Notes: generated from the sequence alone by a model not told the origin. DNA of 19,124 nt from Clostridiaceae bacterium (GCA_016297555.1 JAEDGK010000031.1:1-19124), one strand, 5' to 3'. Positions 6,634-14,442 are shown, counted from the stretch's first letter. Translations and numbers: made by a program.

Positions 6634-8520
6634 TCAATCAAACGCCGCAGTTACGGAATTATACAGACATTCAAAAGACTGTCGCAGAGAAAGGCGGACT
6701 ATAACTCTGTAAATCGATGCGGGCACGGCAGCCTCAAGTCTGCTTTCAAAATCAGCGGAAACAAATCCCGACTTAAAGCCGGCGGCTTCACCGTTATCAA
6801 TCATAATATCAAAATCAGAAACGCAAAGCGGATTTGCACTGCCGAACTTTATATAGCTGACGGTTATCTGAGCCGGCTTTGAGCCGACCTTCGGAACATC
6901 TCCCTCAAACGGTATGCTTACGCTTTCGCCCGGAGAAATTATGCCGAGCCCCGAACAGTCAAAATCAAGCTCAACGCCGTTGGAAACAACCGACAAAATT
7001 CTGATTTTATCTGCCGTGCCGAGGTTTTTGACAATAAGCCTTGAATCCTCGGAGCTGAGATAGCCCGTGGAGCTTTTATCAAAAGAAGCGTGAAGAGTGC
7101 GGTAGGCATGGCTTGAATATTCAAACTGAGGGTAAGCCGGGTCGGAACGGATATCGTTTATTTCGTCCGTGAGCAAAAGCTTTGTAACGAGTGAGCGGGT
7201 ATAATCCTCATAGAAATACTGCCCGTGATAGTGGCTGTCAACAAACCATGTATTTTCGGGGAGATATGCACAGGAGGCATCAACCTCCATTGAGGGTGAA
7301 ATGTGGTTATGGCTTTTATCGGAGCAAACCGTTCCGATGCCCGAATATCCCTCGGGAAATCTTTCGCCGAGCGGCGCGCATCTTGCACCTGTTACGCTCG
7401 AAACGGGAAGCACGAGATCGCCGTTAAGCTCTCCGCCTGCGGCAATGGGGCTGCCGCTTCCGCAGATTATTGATATCGAAACGCCTTTCTTAATATTTTC
7501 CCTGAAAACCTCGGGGAACGAAGGCATTATCTGATAATGCAGAATATCGTTTTTCTCAATAATCGCTTTGCTTTCCGCGGGGTCAAGAAAATCCTTTTTC
7601 AAATCTTCATATAAATCCGCGGAGCAGAGCGACCATATACTGCCCCAATATTTCAGAGATGACGACAAGCCTCCGCTTGCGCCGCAAAGGATTTCATTAA
7701 GGCGTGCAAAATCATTATTTTCAAACAGCCTTGCCAAATTGCTTTCGCTGCCGAGTATCGTTTCAAAAAACGAAACTATGCTTTCGGGTGAAAGCTCAAT
7801 TTCACCTCTGAGCAGGCGGTCGGGGATATTTGTTCCTCCGAGAGCTGGAACGCTCATTACAAGGCGTTCAATATCGTTTTCATCGGAATAAAGCGCAAGA
7901 TAGGTTGACGAAATCAGACCGCCGAAGCTGAGCGAGAAAATCTTAACCTTATCCGAGCCTGTGTATTCTTTTATATCGGCAATAAACGAATGGAGCTGCC
8001 GTGCAACGGTAACGGCGTCAAGGCGTGAATCATACTGAAAGCAGAAAACGCGTGAGGGGTCGGTTTCTTCCGAAAGGTATTGGCAGAAGGACTTTTCATA
8101 AAGATTGTCAATGTCATTTTCAAGCATATATTTTATGCTTGAGGTTTCGGGATTATTTGGGTAATGCCCGAGCGGATAAACCGAGCTGCCGTCGGGATTG
8201 CATCTGAGCATTTCAAGAACATAAGCCGCGCCTTCTCCGATTGTTTCGCCGAATTCGGCATTGCGGCCTATCAGAAGCCCCATAAGATTAAGCGCAAAAT
8301 TCGGGAAATCGTCGCCGATACGCTCGGTTATTTTGCTTGTATCAAGTCCCCATACCTTTTCTTCGTTTTCCTCACCGTAATTTGCATAAAGCTGAGAGCA
8401 AAGGAAGCCGGAAATGAGCACTATCGGAGCATCATCCTTTTTTTCTGCCGCACCCGCCCCTACGGTAAGGCACGAAATCAAAACAGCTATGCAAAGTATT
8501 ATTCCCGTTATTCTCCTCAT
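6634..8520 (-). CDS. Secreted LCAT/PDAT-like alpha/beta-hydrolase (putative lipase/acyltransferase)
   Basis: A 628-residue protein with a Sec signal peptide (MRR start, hydrophobic core about 5-22, likely cleavage after AGA near 24). Alpha/beta-hydrolase features resembling lecithin:cholesterol acyltransferase are VLISGFLCSQLY (34-45, oxyanion region), FQYDSRLD (161-168, compare YDWR) and FSLSFGG (195-201), where S198 is the likely nucleophile. A later GDLVLPVSS and DSHYHGQYF are candidates for the acid and the histidine. The last 130 residues look like a beta-sandwich module. The exact substrate is unknown; an extracellular lipid or ester is plausible. I start at ATG 8518-8520, behind GGAGGG. 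A frame extending to 8568 adds 16 residues that would spoil the signal peptide. It has its own promoter at 8557-8585 and is convergent with the MATE gene. Confidence 0.75.
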   Translation of the reverse strand: MRRITGIILCIAVLISCLTVGAGAAEKKDDAPIVLISGFLCSQLYANYGEENEEKVWGLDTSKITERIGDDFPNFALNLMGLLIGRNAEFGETIGEGAAYVLEMLRCNPDGSSVYPLGHYPNNPETSSIKYMLENDIDNLYEKSFCQYLSEETDPSRVFCFQYDSRLDAVTVARQLHSFIADIKEYTGSDKVKIFSLSFGGLISSTYLALYSDENDIERLVMSVPALGGTNIPDRLLRGEIELSPESIVSFFETILGSESNLARLFENNDFARLNEILCGASGGLSSSLKYWGSIWSLCSADLYEDLKKDFLDPAESKAIIEKNDILHYQIMPSFPEVFRENIKKGVSISIICGSGSPIAAGGELNGDLVLPVSSVTGARCAPLGERFPEGYSGIGTVCSDKSHNHISPSMEVDASCAYLPENTWFVDSHYHGQYFYEDYTRSLVTKLLLTDEINDIRSDPAYPQFEYSSHAYRTLHASFDKSSTGYLSSEDSRLIVKNLGTADKIRILSVVSNGVELDFDCSGLGIISPGESVSIPFEGDVPKVGSKPAQITVSYIKFGSANPLCVSDFDIMIDNGEAAGFKSGFVSADFESRLEAAVPASIYRVIVRLSLRQSFECLYNSVTAAFD

Positions 8521-8524
8521 ATTT

Positions 8525-8530
8525 CCCTCC
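8525..8530 (-). promoter_or_regulatory. Ribosome binding site that fixes the secreted hydrolase start
   Basis: GGAGGG on the minus strand, four bases before ATG 8518-8520. The resulting N-terminus is a clean signal peptide. Confidence 0.7.
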
Positions 8531-8556
8531 AAAGTATGTGTTTTACAATTATATAA

Positions 8557-8585
8557 ATAATAGCACATAAATTAACGACAGGCAA
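8557..8585 (-). promoter_or_regulatory. Promoter of the secreted hydrolase gene
   Basis: On the minus strand, TTGCCT (8580-8585), 17 bases, TATTAT (8557-8562), with TGC just before the -10 (extended -10). A perfect TATAAT nearby at 8548-8553 lacks a good -35 and is the weaker choice. Confidence 0.6.
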
Positions 8586-8645
8586 TACCTATGCCGCCGT
8601 TTTTTTAATTTTTTGTTAATTCCGACTGCCGCTCGGCTTTGTCTG

Positions 8646-8674
8646 TTGCCAAAGGATTTACCGTGTGATATAAT
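8646..8674 (+). promoter_or_regulatory. Promoter of the hemolysin III family gene
   Basis: TTGCCA (8646-8651), 17 bases, TATAAT (8669-8674), with TG-A preceding the -10 (extended -10). The leader is about 80 bases and shows no obvious riboswitch fold. Confidence 0.75.
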
Positions 8675-8762
8675 AATTTTATATGGCATTTATACAGAGA
8701 TTTGAATATACACACAAGAATTAAGCTTAACCGTGAATTTTTAATAAGAAAAGGAGAACGGA

Positions 8763-9437
8763 ATGTCAAGAACAAAGCTCAGGGACAGAGTTTTGCCCCG
8801 TTACACAAAGGGAGAAGAAGTTTTCAACATGGTGTCGCACATTGTCGGCGGCGCGCTCGGAATAACGGCAACGGTGCTTTGCGTTATCTTTGCCGCAATT
8901 CATCACAATGTTTACGGCGTTGTCAGCGGCGCGCTTTTCGGAGTGACAATGATTGTGCTTTACACTATGTCAAGCATTTATCACGGCTTGAAACCGTCAT
9001 TGACGGCAAAAAAGGTTTTTCAGGTAATCGACCACTGCTCCATATATCTGCTCATAGCAGGAACCTACACCCCGTTTTCACTCTGCACGCTCAGAGAATA
9101 TAAAACATGGCTCGGCTGGACTGTATTCGGCATCATCTGGGGGCTTGCGGTTCTGGGCATAACTCTCAACGCCATCGATTTAAAGAGCTTCCGCGTGATT
9201 TCGATGATTCTTTATCTCGGAATGGGCTGGTGCATAATTTTCACGGGCAAAATAGTTTTTGACAGCCTCGGCGTTGCGGGCTTCTGCCTGCTGCTCGCAG
9301 GCGGTGTTTCATATACCATCGGCTCAATTTTTTACGGGCTCGGCAGAAAGCAGAAATATATTCATTCGGTATTCCATCTTTTTGTTGTGCTCGGCAGTCT
9401 GCTCCATTTCCTTTGCATACTGCTGTTTGTTATGTGA
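8763..9437 (+). CDS. Hemolysin III family (PAQR-like) integral membrane protein
   Basis: A 224-residue protein with seven likely membrane segments, the usual size for the bacterial hemolysin III / YqfA family. The conserved family motifs are all present: SSIYHGL (70-76), IDHCSIYLLIAGTYTPF (89-105) and HSVFHLFVVLGSLLHF with H201, H205 and H215. In the related PAQR receptors the equivalent His/Asp residues bind zinc. The biochemical role is uncertain. Some relatives lyse cells when over-expressed, and the fold resembles ceramidase-like hydrolases. The start ATG follows AAGGAGA at a normal distance. The gene is monocistronic, between its own promoter and a terminator, and convergent with the glycoside-hydrolase gene. 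A second open frame covering 8702-9103 is a shadow. Confidence 0.92.
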   Translation: MSRTKLRDRVLPRYTKGEEVFNMVSHIVGGALGITATVLCVIFAAIHHNVYGVVSGALFGVTMIVLYTMSSIYHGLKPSLTAKKVFQVIDHCSIYLLIAGTYTPFSLCTLREYKTWLGWTVFGIIWGLAVLGITLNAIDLKSFRVISMILYLGMGWCIIFTGKIVFDSLGVAGFCLLLAGGVSYTIGSIFYGLGRKQKYIHSVFHLFVVLGSLLHFLCILLFVM

Positions 9438-9455
9438 AAACGGATATAATGACTT

Positions 9456-9490
9456 AAACCTGCCTTCCTTTCGGTTGGCAGGTTTATTTT
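9456..9490. terminator. Terminator of the hemolysin III gene (partly bidirectional)
   Basis: AAACCTGCC (9456-9464) pairs with GGCAGGTTT (9477-9485), followed by ATTTTTATT on the plus strand. On the minus strand only TTTAAG follows, so it may also end the opposite operon but less efficiently. Confidence 0.85.
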
Positions 9491-9503
9491 TATTGATAAA
9501 CTT

Positions 9504-11720
9504 TTAATCGTGCGTCAGCCAGAATTCGCAGAACATAACGCCCATATAAGGCTCGCTGAATTCAAGGTCAAGGCAGCCGTTATGAATAACCTCTTTGGGA
9601 ATAACATAGCTTGCCGTTTCAAAGCCGGGGGCAAGCATTTCACGGTCAAATTCCTCGTCCCTTTCGCCTCCGAACTGCGGTCCTTCATAAATAACCGCTC
9701 CGTTTGCAACGATTTTGTGACCGCTGAGTGCAGGGATTTTTTTGCTCAGATAAGCTATTTTCAGCTTGTAATCGCTTGCGGCGGTAAGCCCTCCGACCTT
9801 GCATTTGAACGAGAGATTGTCATAAACTTTAAACATCGCCGTCGGCATTGAGCCGTTGTTTACCGAGGGTCTGTCGCCCTGAAAATTCATATAAATCTCG
9901 CCGCTCTGCGAAACTCCGCACTCCTCAAGCCCGTTAATTGCAACGGAAAAATAATATTCATCGGGAGCAACGGTGCAGCGGTTAAGCGCCTTTATCATAA
10001 ATTCGGCGGGATCGGGCTTTTCGCTCGCATAATCGAGCCTGCCGAGCAGCCATTTTCTGTCCGTTACGGGCAGGTCGACGGTTTCAAGGATTGCGCCCCT
10101 CTCCCAATTATCGGCGCAGTAATGCTCCGTATCAAGCTGCAAACCGATAAGCTCGAAAAGCTGCTGCGCGAGCATATCGATATCCGCGCGCTCACGCTTG
10201 TAATCCTCATCAAAATCAGCAGAGAGTATCTCTCTTGCGGCATCGAGCCTGCCGTTTCTTATTTCTTTTTCGGCAAGCTTTATAAGATTAAGCTCAAAAA
10301 TGCGCCTGCTTCTGATAACATAATCGCATTTTGCACGCATAAGAAGCTGTAAGAAACGCCAATTATCCGCAAGGCACGGATACTCCGCATAAAGGCTTTC
10401 AAATGTTTCAAGCGTTTTGTCAATTGTCGGATTTTCCGCAGGGTCGCACTGCCAGTTAAGCTCAAGAGAAAGTATGCCGTCGGCAATAATCTCGGCGGGT
10501 ACGCCGTAGAAAAACAGGCGGCTGTAATCGAGCAGGGTTGTTCTCAAATCGCAGTCGGGGAAATAGTCCATATCTGCCCAGACCATTTTATTGACATCAT
10601 CGGTTATTCCCTCGGAATAGCTGACCGAACCGACAACATAGCGGCGGGTCAGGCGGTGGATAAGGCGGTATTCGCGCGGTCTCGGATTTGTACATTCGCG
10701 GCTCAGACCCGTTGTCAGCGCAAAATGCCAATCGTCCCTGTCAAAATGTACGGGATATTCACAGCGGACATTGTGGGTTATGTCGGGATAAAGCCTGATG
10801 GGATATTTATCGGGCAATTTACGGCGGAGAATATCGAGCGGAAAAGCTCGGTTCGGACCGGTAATAATGCCGTCAATCTCATCGGGCAGTTTTTTCATTT
10901 CTTCAATAAAATCTTCTCCCCACGAAGCTATCGAATGGGGCTGCTGAGCCGACGGCCACATCTGCGCCTGCGGATGCGACTTTTTAAGAGCCTTTGAAAT
11001 TTCTTTACATCTTAGGATAAATTCATCCGCTTCAAAATCTCCGGGGTCGCCTCCCGGCGGAAATACAACATTAAGTCTCGGCACTTCCGCATAAAGCTTG
11101 CCGCGCCTTTCCGCTGCCTGCTCAACGGTTTCTCCCTCATTGTTGGGATGCCAGAGCGAAACATCAAGGTCAAATTCATCCGCCATGCGCGAAGCTTCAA
11201 TGAGGAATTCCTCCTCATCATATTTCATCAGCTTATTTCTGCGTGAAACACCCTTTTCATAGGGAATGTGCTCAACGGTATTCGAGCCGAAAAACATCAT
11301 ATCGAGATAGTAGCGGCGGTAGTCGGAATAATCCCATGCGTCATATGTATTCGGCGTTGTTCTGTAGCCTATCTGATGACCTCTGACTGATTTATCGGGG
11401 CTGTAAGCTCCCGTTATGTCTTCGGCAAGGCTCGGAGTTCCGCAAACACAGACAAGCTTACGCAGAAACATACCGATTCCGAAAATAAACCCCCTGATGC
11501 CGCTTGCGTAAACTCTTACGGACGAAGCCGAGCAGTCAAGCTCATAGCCGTCTCTTGAAATGCCGTCTTTAATTAAGAAGGCAACATTCGCCTTCTTATC
11601 GTCAATACATTTTTTCGGCTCTTCGCCGGTTCTGAGTTTTATTTCATCAGAAAAAATATTCGCCGCCTTATCGGCGCTGTTTCCCGACGAAAACACTCTG
11701 AATTCTCTAAAATCTATCAT
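9504..11720 (-). CDS. Putative cytosolic glycoside hydrolase with GH20/GH67-type N-terminal domain
   Basis: A 738-residue protein without signal peptide or membrane segment. Residues 1-110 resemble the small alpha/beta domain that precedes the barrel in GH20, GH67 and GH115 enzymes, notably DGYELDCSASSVRVYASG then GFIFGIGMFLRKL. A likely TIM barrel follows, opening with SVRGHQIGYR (111-120) and an aromatic-rich stretch around 125-150. The C-terminal 150 residues look like a beta domain. The exact family, catalytic pair and substrate cannot be fixed by eye. An intracellular alpha-glucuronidase- or hexosaminidase-like role is an inference. The start ATG 11718-11720 lies one base after the transporter stop (TGA at 11722-11724) with GGGGAA at 11726-11731 inside the transporter's last codons, so the two are translationally coupled. 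A TTG at 11736-11738 is a weaker start. Confidence 0.65.
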   Translation of the reverse strand: MIDFREFRVFSSGNSADKAANIFSDEIKLRTGEEPKKCIDDKKANVAFLIKDGISRDGYELDCSASSVRVYASGIRGFIFGIGMFLRKLVCVCGTPSLAEDITGAYSPDKSVRGHQIGYRTTPNTYDAWDYSDYRRYYLDMMFFGSNTVEHIPYEKGVSRRNKLMKYDEEEFLIEASRMADEFDLDVSLWHPNNEGETVEQAAERRGKLYAEVPRLNVVFPPGGDPGDFEADEFILRCKEISKALKKSHPQAQMWPSAQQPHSIASWGEDFIEEMKKLPDEIDGIITGPNRAFPLDILRRKLPDKYPIRLYPDITHNVRCEYPVHFDRDDWHFALTTGLSRECTNPRPREYRLIHRLTRRYVVGSVSYSEGITDDVNKMVWADMDYFPDCDLRTTLLDYSRLFFYGVPAEIIADGILSLELNWQCDPAENPTIDKTLETFESLYAEYPCLADNWRFLQLLMRAKCDYVIRSRRIFELNLIKLAEKEIRNGRLDAAREILSADFDEDYKRERADIDMLAQQLFELIGLQLDTEHYCADNWERGAILETVDLPVTDRKWLLGRLDYASEKPDPAEFMIKALNRCTVAPDEYYFSVAINGLEECGVSQSGEIYMNFQGDRPSVNNGSMPTAMFKVYDNLSFKCKVGGLTAASDYKLKIAYLSKKIPALSGHKIVANGAVIYEGPQFGGERDEEFDREMLAPGFETASYVIPKEVIHNGCLDLEFSEPYMGVMFCEFWLTHD

Positions 11721-11721
11721 A

Positions 11722-13242
11722 TCAGTTCCCCGTATCAACAGTTTCGGTTAAAATTTGCTTTTTAGCTTCGGCTCTTGCATTTCTGTGCTCTTCAAGCTCA
11801 ATGAGCATACGCTCTTTTGTTTTGCCGTGAACATTGAAAAGCAGCAGCGACAATCCGTAGCCAAAGCGAGCAACGGCGGGAGCAAGGCAGAAAATGCCCC
11901 AAATTCCTTTGAGCACCTTGGGGTCGGTATGCGGAACAATGTTGCCGTAAGCGTCATGCTGGGGCTTGAATTTAATCCAATCAAAAACAACACCCGAAAG
12001 CAGAGCGTGAATGCTTGACGAAAGCTTGTTGACATAGCCCGAAACCGCGTTGACTATGCCCTCGTTGCGTATTCCGTTTTTCCACTCAAGATAATCAAAC
12101 ATATCGCCCTTGAGCAACGGGTCGCAAACGCCCATAACATGATTTGGCAGACCGCAGACGGTCAGACCGACCGTGATTATGGCAAAATCAAGCCAATAAT
12201 TGCCCGTCGGCTTGTAGCCGATGAAGTAAAGCACCGTATAGGCAATTCCGCTGAAAAGACCCGCGGAAACGGCGGTAGTCCTCAAACCAAGCTTGCGGAC
12301 AAGAGAAGGAACAGCAGGAGTTATAACATAGTTGGGCAAACCCGTGAAAAGGCTGCAAAGCAAGCGGTTTGAAAGCCTGCCCGTGCAGTTGAGCCAGAAG
12401 AAATCCTCCGACGCGCCGCCGACGCCTTTAATTCCCCCAAAGAAATTGGAAAGCAGCAAAACAGCAAGAGGTCGGCAGGTCAGAATTGACTTTGCAGACT
12501 TGAAAAATCCGTTTTCGTGCATTTCTTCCTTTGACGCAATCGTCACCCTTTCACGCATGGTGAAAAATCCGTAAACCGCGCCGAGCACCGCAACGATTAC
12601 AAAGAACACCGAAAAGCCCGTATAAACCTGCGGCTGTGTAACGGCGTTTTTGGTAACGCCCGGAACAAAGTCAACAAAAACGGGCACGAGCGATGGCAGC
12701 CATGTGAAAAGATTCACGAATTTTTGCGTTGCAATCAGCGTACTTCGCTCATTCGTGTTGGGCGTCATATTATAAAGCAAAAGCTCCCAGCCGCTCAAAT
12801 ACGAGAAGCCTATTCCGTAAATAATGGTTGTAACAAGCGCATATGCGAACCGCTGACCCGATGTGAATGAATTGGGAACGATATAAAACAAAATTGAAGC
12901 AATCGCCCAAAACGGCATCGGAAAAATCAAAAACGGTCTGAGCCTGCCCCATCTTGTTCTGCACCTGTCGATAACTATGCCCGAAATCGGGTCATCGAGC
13001 GCGTCCCAAACGGTTGAAACCGTTCCGAGCAGACCGAAAGCCTTGCCCGAAAGCCCGAGAAAGCTCATCATAAAGTATTGCTTGGTCGAGCCAATAAAGC
13101 TTGTCAGGTTGTTAAGTCCGTAAGAAGTCAGCGCAAATGCCGCTATTTCCCTCGGGCGGACAAGACGCTTCATTTCGGTCTTATCTGATTGATTGGAAAT
13201 CTCGGCATTTTCTTCGATTATTTTGCTCTCCTGAGAAGCCAT
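11722..13242 (-). CDS. GPH-family (MelB-like) sugar:cation symporter
   Basis: A 506-residue major-facilitator protein with about 12 membrane segments. The glycoside-pentoside-hexuronide family signature is clear: WDALDDPISG (79-88) with the conserved aspartates, then RTRWGRLRPF (95-104). Late in the protein comes DYLEWKNGIRNEG, the family's second signature. These proteins import sugars, glycosides or hexuronides with Na+ or H+. The N-terminal 25 residues are a charged cytosolic extension. The ATG start follows AGGGAG, and a good promoter lies about 50-80 bases upstream. Coupling to the downstream cytosolic glycoside-hydrolase-like gene suggests import of an oligosaccharide that is then cleaved inside. 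The actual sugar is not readable. Confidence 0.93.
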   Translation of the reverse strand: MASQESKIIEENAEISNQSDKTEMKRLVRPREIAAFALTSYGLNNLTSFIGSTKQYFMMSFLGLSGKAFGLLGTVSTVWDALDDPISGIVIDRCRTRWGRLRPFLIFPMPFWAIASILFYIVPNSFTSGQRFAYALVTTIIYGIGFSYLSGWELLLYNMTPNTNERSTLIATQKFVNLFTWLPSLVPVFVDFVPGVTKNAVTQPQVYTGFSVFFVIVAVLGAVYGFFTMRERVTIASKEEMHENGFFKSAKSILTCRPLAVLLLSNFFGGIKGVGGASEDFFWLNCTGRLSNRLLCSLFTGLPNYVITPAVPSLVRKLGLRTTAVSAGLFSGIAYTVLYFIGYKPTGNYWLDFAIITVGLTVCGLPNHVMGVCDPLLKGDMFDYLEWKNGIRNEGIVNAVSGYVNKLSSSIHALLSGVVFDWIKFKPQHDAYGNIVPHTDPKVLKGIWGIFCLAPAVARFGYGLSLLLFNVHGKTKERMLIELEEHRNARAEAKKQILTETVDTGN

Positions 13243-13290
13243 TTTATCATCTCCCTGATATCCGCATTTTATATCAGCTATTTATTTAGA

Positions 13291-13320
13291 ATGATATCAC
13301 AGCCGAGCCGTATTTGTCAA
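13291..13320 (-). promoter_or_regulatory. Promoter of the GPH transporter / glycoside hydrolase operon
   Basis: On the minus strand, a perfect TTGACA (13315-13320) and TATCAT (13291-13296) with TG-A before it (extended -10), 18-base spacer. Of the 263 bases between this operon and the tRNA, the rest is AT-rich and shows no gene. Confidence 0.65.
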
Positions 13321-13452
13321 CATATCACAAAAAATATTGACACAATTAATCTTAATTTATAGATTTTAGGCAAACAGCAATAAGGTTAAAACGAATACAA
13401 CGCCAAACAAAATTAATTAACCGAAATTTTTCTTCTTTTTTGATAAAAGCTA

Positions 13453-13480
13453 TTGACTTTTCGGAAAAAGCGTGTATAAT
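13453..13480 (+). promoter_or_regulatory. Promoter of tRNA-fMet
   Basis: TTGACT (13453-13458), 16-base spacer, perfect TATAAT (13475-13480). It ends 25 bases before the tRNA 5' end, the usual arrangement for a tRNA promoter. Confidence 0.75.
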
Positions 13481-13505
13481 AATAGAGCACTTGAAAATCA
13501 GATAT

Positions 13506-13574
<69 letters not shown>

Positions 13575-13581
<7 letters not shown>

Positions 13582-13624
13582 AAGAAAAAAGACAGTCTTG
13601 CGACTGTCTTTTTTCTTTGGTTGC
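13575..13624 (+). terminator. tRNA terminator within a 23-bp perfect inverted repeat
   Basis: The core stem GACAGTC (13591-13597) / GACTGTC (13602-13608) with loop TTGC is followed by six T (13609-13614), a standard terminator. The symmetry continues much further. Bases 13575-13597 match 13602-13624 over 23 base pairs without a mismatch, so the sequence GCAACCA from the tRNA 3' end is repeated in inverse at 13618-13624. Confidence 0.9.
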
Positions 13625-13770
13625 AATGAAGCGCACCTTCGGTGCATGAAAAATGAAGTCGCCTGCGGCTATGAAGTGTGCCTTCGGCACATTAAAAGCG
13701 AGGGGGCGCGCTTCGCTTCATACGAGCGACAGCGAATGCTTCATATTGGCGAAGCCAATGCTTCGTTTTT
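13625..13770 (+). repeat. String of small hairpins separated by ATGAA(G) motifs
   Basis: Short stems follow one another: GCACC-TTC-GGTGC (13633-13645), GCC-TGC-GGC (13661-13669), TGTGCC-TTC-GGCACA (13677-13691), AGCGA/TCGCT (13697-13718) and ATTGGC-GAA-GCCAAT (13745-13759). The first three are introduced by ATGAAG (13627-13632, 13653-13658, 13671-13676), and TTCAT or CTTCAT appears in the second half, so the string is itself roughly palindromic. It lies between the tRNA terminator and the promoter of the four-helix-bundle gene. There is no long unit or spacer regularity as in CRISPR. Function is unknown. Confidence 0.7.
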
Positions 13771-13772
13771 CA

Positions 13773-13801
13773 TTGACTAGAGCGGAATATTATGCTATGC
13801 T
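13773..13801 (+). promoter_or_regulatory. Promoter of the four-helix-bundle gene
   Basis: TTGACT (13773-13778), 17 bases, TATGCT (13796-13801). The transcript would start near 13808, giving a leader of only about 17 bases. Confidence 0.65.
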
Positions 13802-13824
13802 AAATTCAGAAGGCAGGTGCTATA

Positions 13825-14178
13825 ATGCGTAATGATAAATTATCCGTACAATCTATGGATTTTGCCGTTTCCATAATTAACCTTGTAAAACAACTGAAAG
13901 AAAACAGAGAGCATATAATATCTAATCAAATTGGTCGCAGCGGCACAAGCATAGGTGCTAATATCCGAGAAGCACAGTATGCACACGGCAAAGCTGATTT
14001 TATCGCAAAAATGCAGATTGCATTAAAAGAAGCAAACGAAACAGGTTATTGGTTGGAGTTGCTTTTTAAGACAAACTACATAGCAGAAAATCAATACAAA
14101 GAATTAAATTCGGCTTGCATAAGCTTGCGCGCTATGCTCATTTCTTCTATAAACACCGCCAAGGAGAATATGGAATGA
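13825..14178 (+). CDS. Four-helix-bundle protein (S23 / rRNA IVS-encoded / Avd-like family)
   Basis: A 117-residue, mostly helical protein of the TIGR02436-type four-helix-bundle family. Diagnostic stretches are QIGRSGTSIGANIREA (35-50; family pattern R-S-x-SI-ANI-E) and MQIALKEANETGYWLELL (63-80). Members are encoded in 23S rRNA intervening sequences. A related protein, Avd, is the accessory factor of diversity-generating retroelements. Many others stand alone with no known job, as here: no rRNA, reverse transcriptase or template repeat is nearby. A basic N-terminal half suits nucleic-acid binding, as an inference. The ribosome binding site is modest (AGGTG five bases before the ATG). The gene lies in a unit bounded by the hairpin string upstream and a terminator downstream. 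Confidence 0.88.
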   Translation: MRNDKLSVQSMDFAVSIINLVKQLKENREHIISNQIGRSGTSIGANIREAQYAHGKADFIAKMQIALKEANETGYWLELLFKTNYIAENQYKELNSACISLRAMLISSINTAKENME

Positions 14179-14218
14179 AGCAAACAGCGGCATCTGAATT
14201 GCCGGCAAAACACAAAAA

Positions 14219-14257
14219 CGCAAGCCATCCGTCAGGGTGGCTTGTGGTTTTTATTTT
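14219..14257 (+). terminator. Terminator after the four-helix-bundle gene (repeat copy 1)
   Basis: CAAGCCATCC (14221-14230), loop GTCA, GGGTGGCTTG (14235-14244) with one G-T wobble, then a T-rich run from 14248. The same stem and loop recur exactly at 17057-17080 after the beta-helix gene. Confidence 0.85.
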
Positions 14258-14301
14258 TGAATTTTTGCGTTTAGGGATACAATTTTTTACCTGTCTGTTT
14301 A

Positions 14302-14418
14302 TCAATCCTCCGTCACGGCTTTCGCCGTGCCACCTCCTTTTCAAAGGAGGCCAACGAAGCAACAACCTGTTGCATAGGCTCCTTTGGCAAAGGAGCTGCC
14401 CGTAGGGCTGAGGATTGA
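14302..14418. mobile_element. MITE-like palindromic element with TCAATCCTC ends
   Basis: A 117-base stretch begins TCAATCCTC (14302-14310) and ends with the exact inverse GAGGATTGA (14410-14418). Inside are several hairpins: CACGGC/GCCGTG (14314-14329), CCTCCTTT/AAAGGAGG (14333-14350), GCTCCTTT/AAAGGAGC (14378-14396) and GCCC/GGGC near 14398-14407. No open frame is contained. Size, terminal inverted repeats and lack of coding fit a non-autonomous miniature element or a related dispersed repeat. No clear target-site duplication is seen. Confidence 0.6.
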
Positions 14419-14442
14419 CAATGTTATTAAATAATCAATATT

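Noticed and set aside
13337..13365. Plus-strand promoter TTGACA with 17-base spacer and TAGATT
   Set aside because: The -10 matches at only four positions and there is nothing to transcribe for 140 bases. The promoter at 13453-13480 serves the tRNA better.
13625..13770. Possible CRISPR array
   Set aside because: Units are short hairpins of differing sequence with no fixed repeat length and no unique spacers of constant size; no cas gene is nearby.
13825..14178. Diversity-generating retroelement, suggested by the Avd-like four-helix-bundle protein
   Set aside because: No reverse transcriptase, template repeat or variable repeat is visible. The 300-bp repeats at 16081-16680 differ at mixed base types, not only at adenines.
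14147..14365. Short minus-strand frame sharing a SHPDGWLA peptide with a frame at 17040-17234
   Set aside because: The shared peptide is only the translation of the duplicated terminator hairpin, not a protein family.
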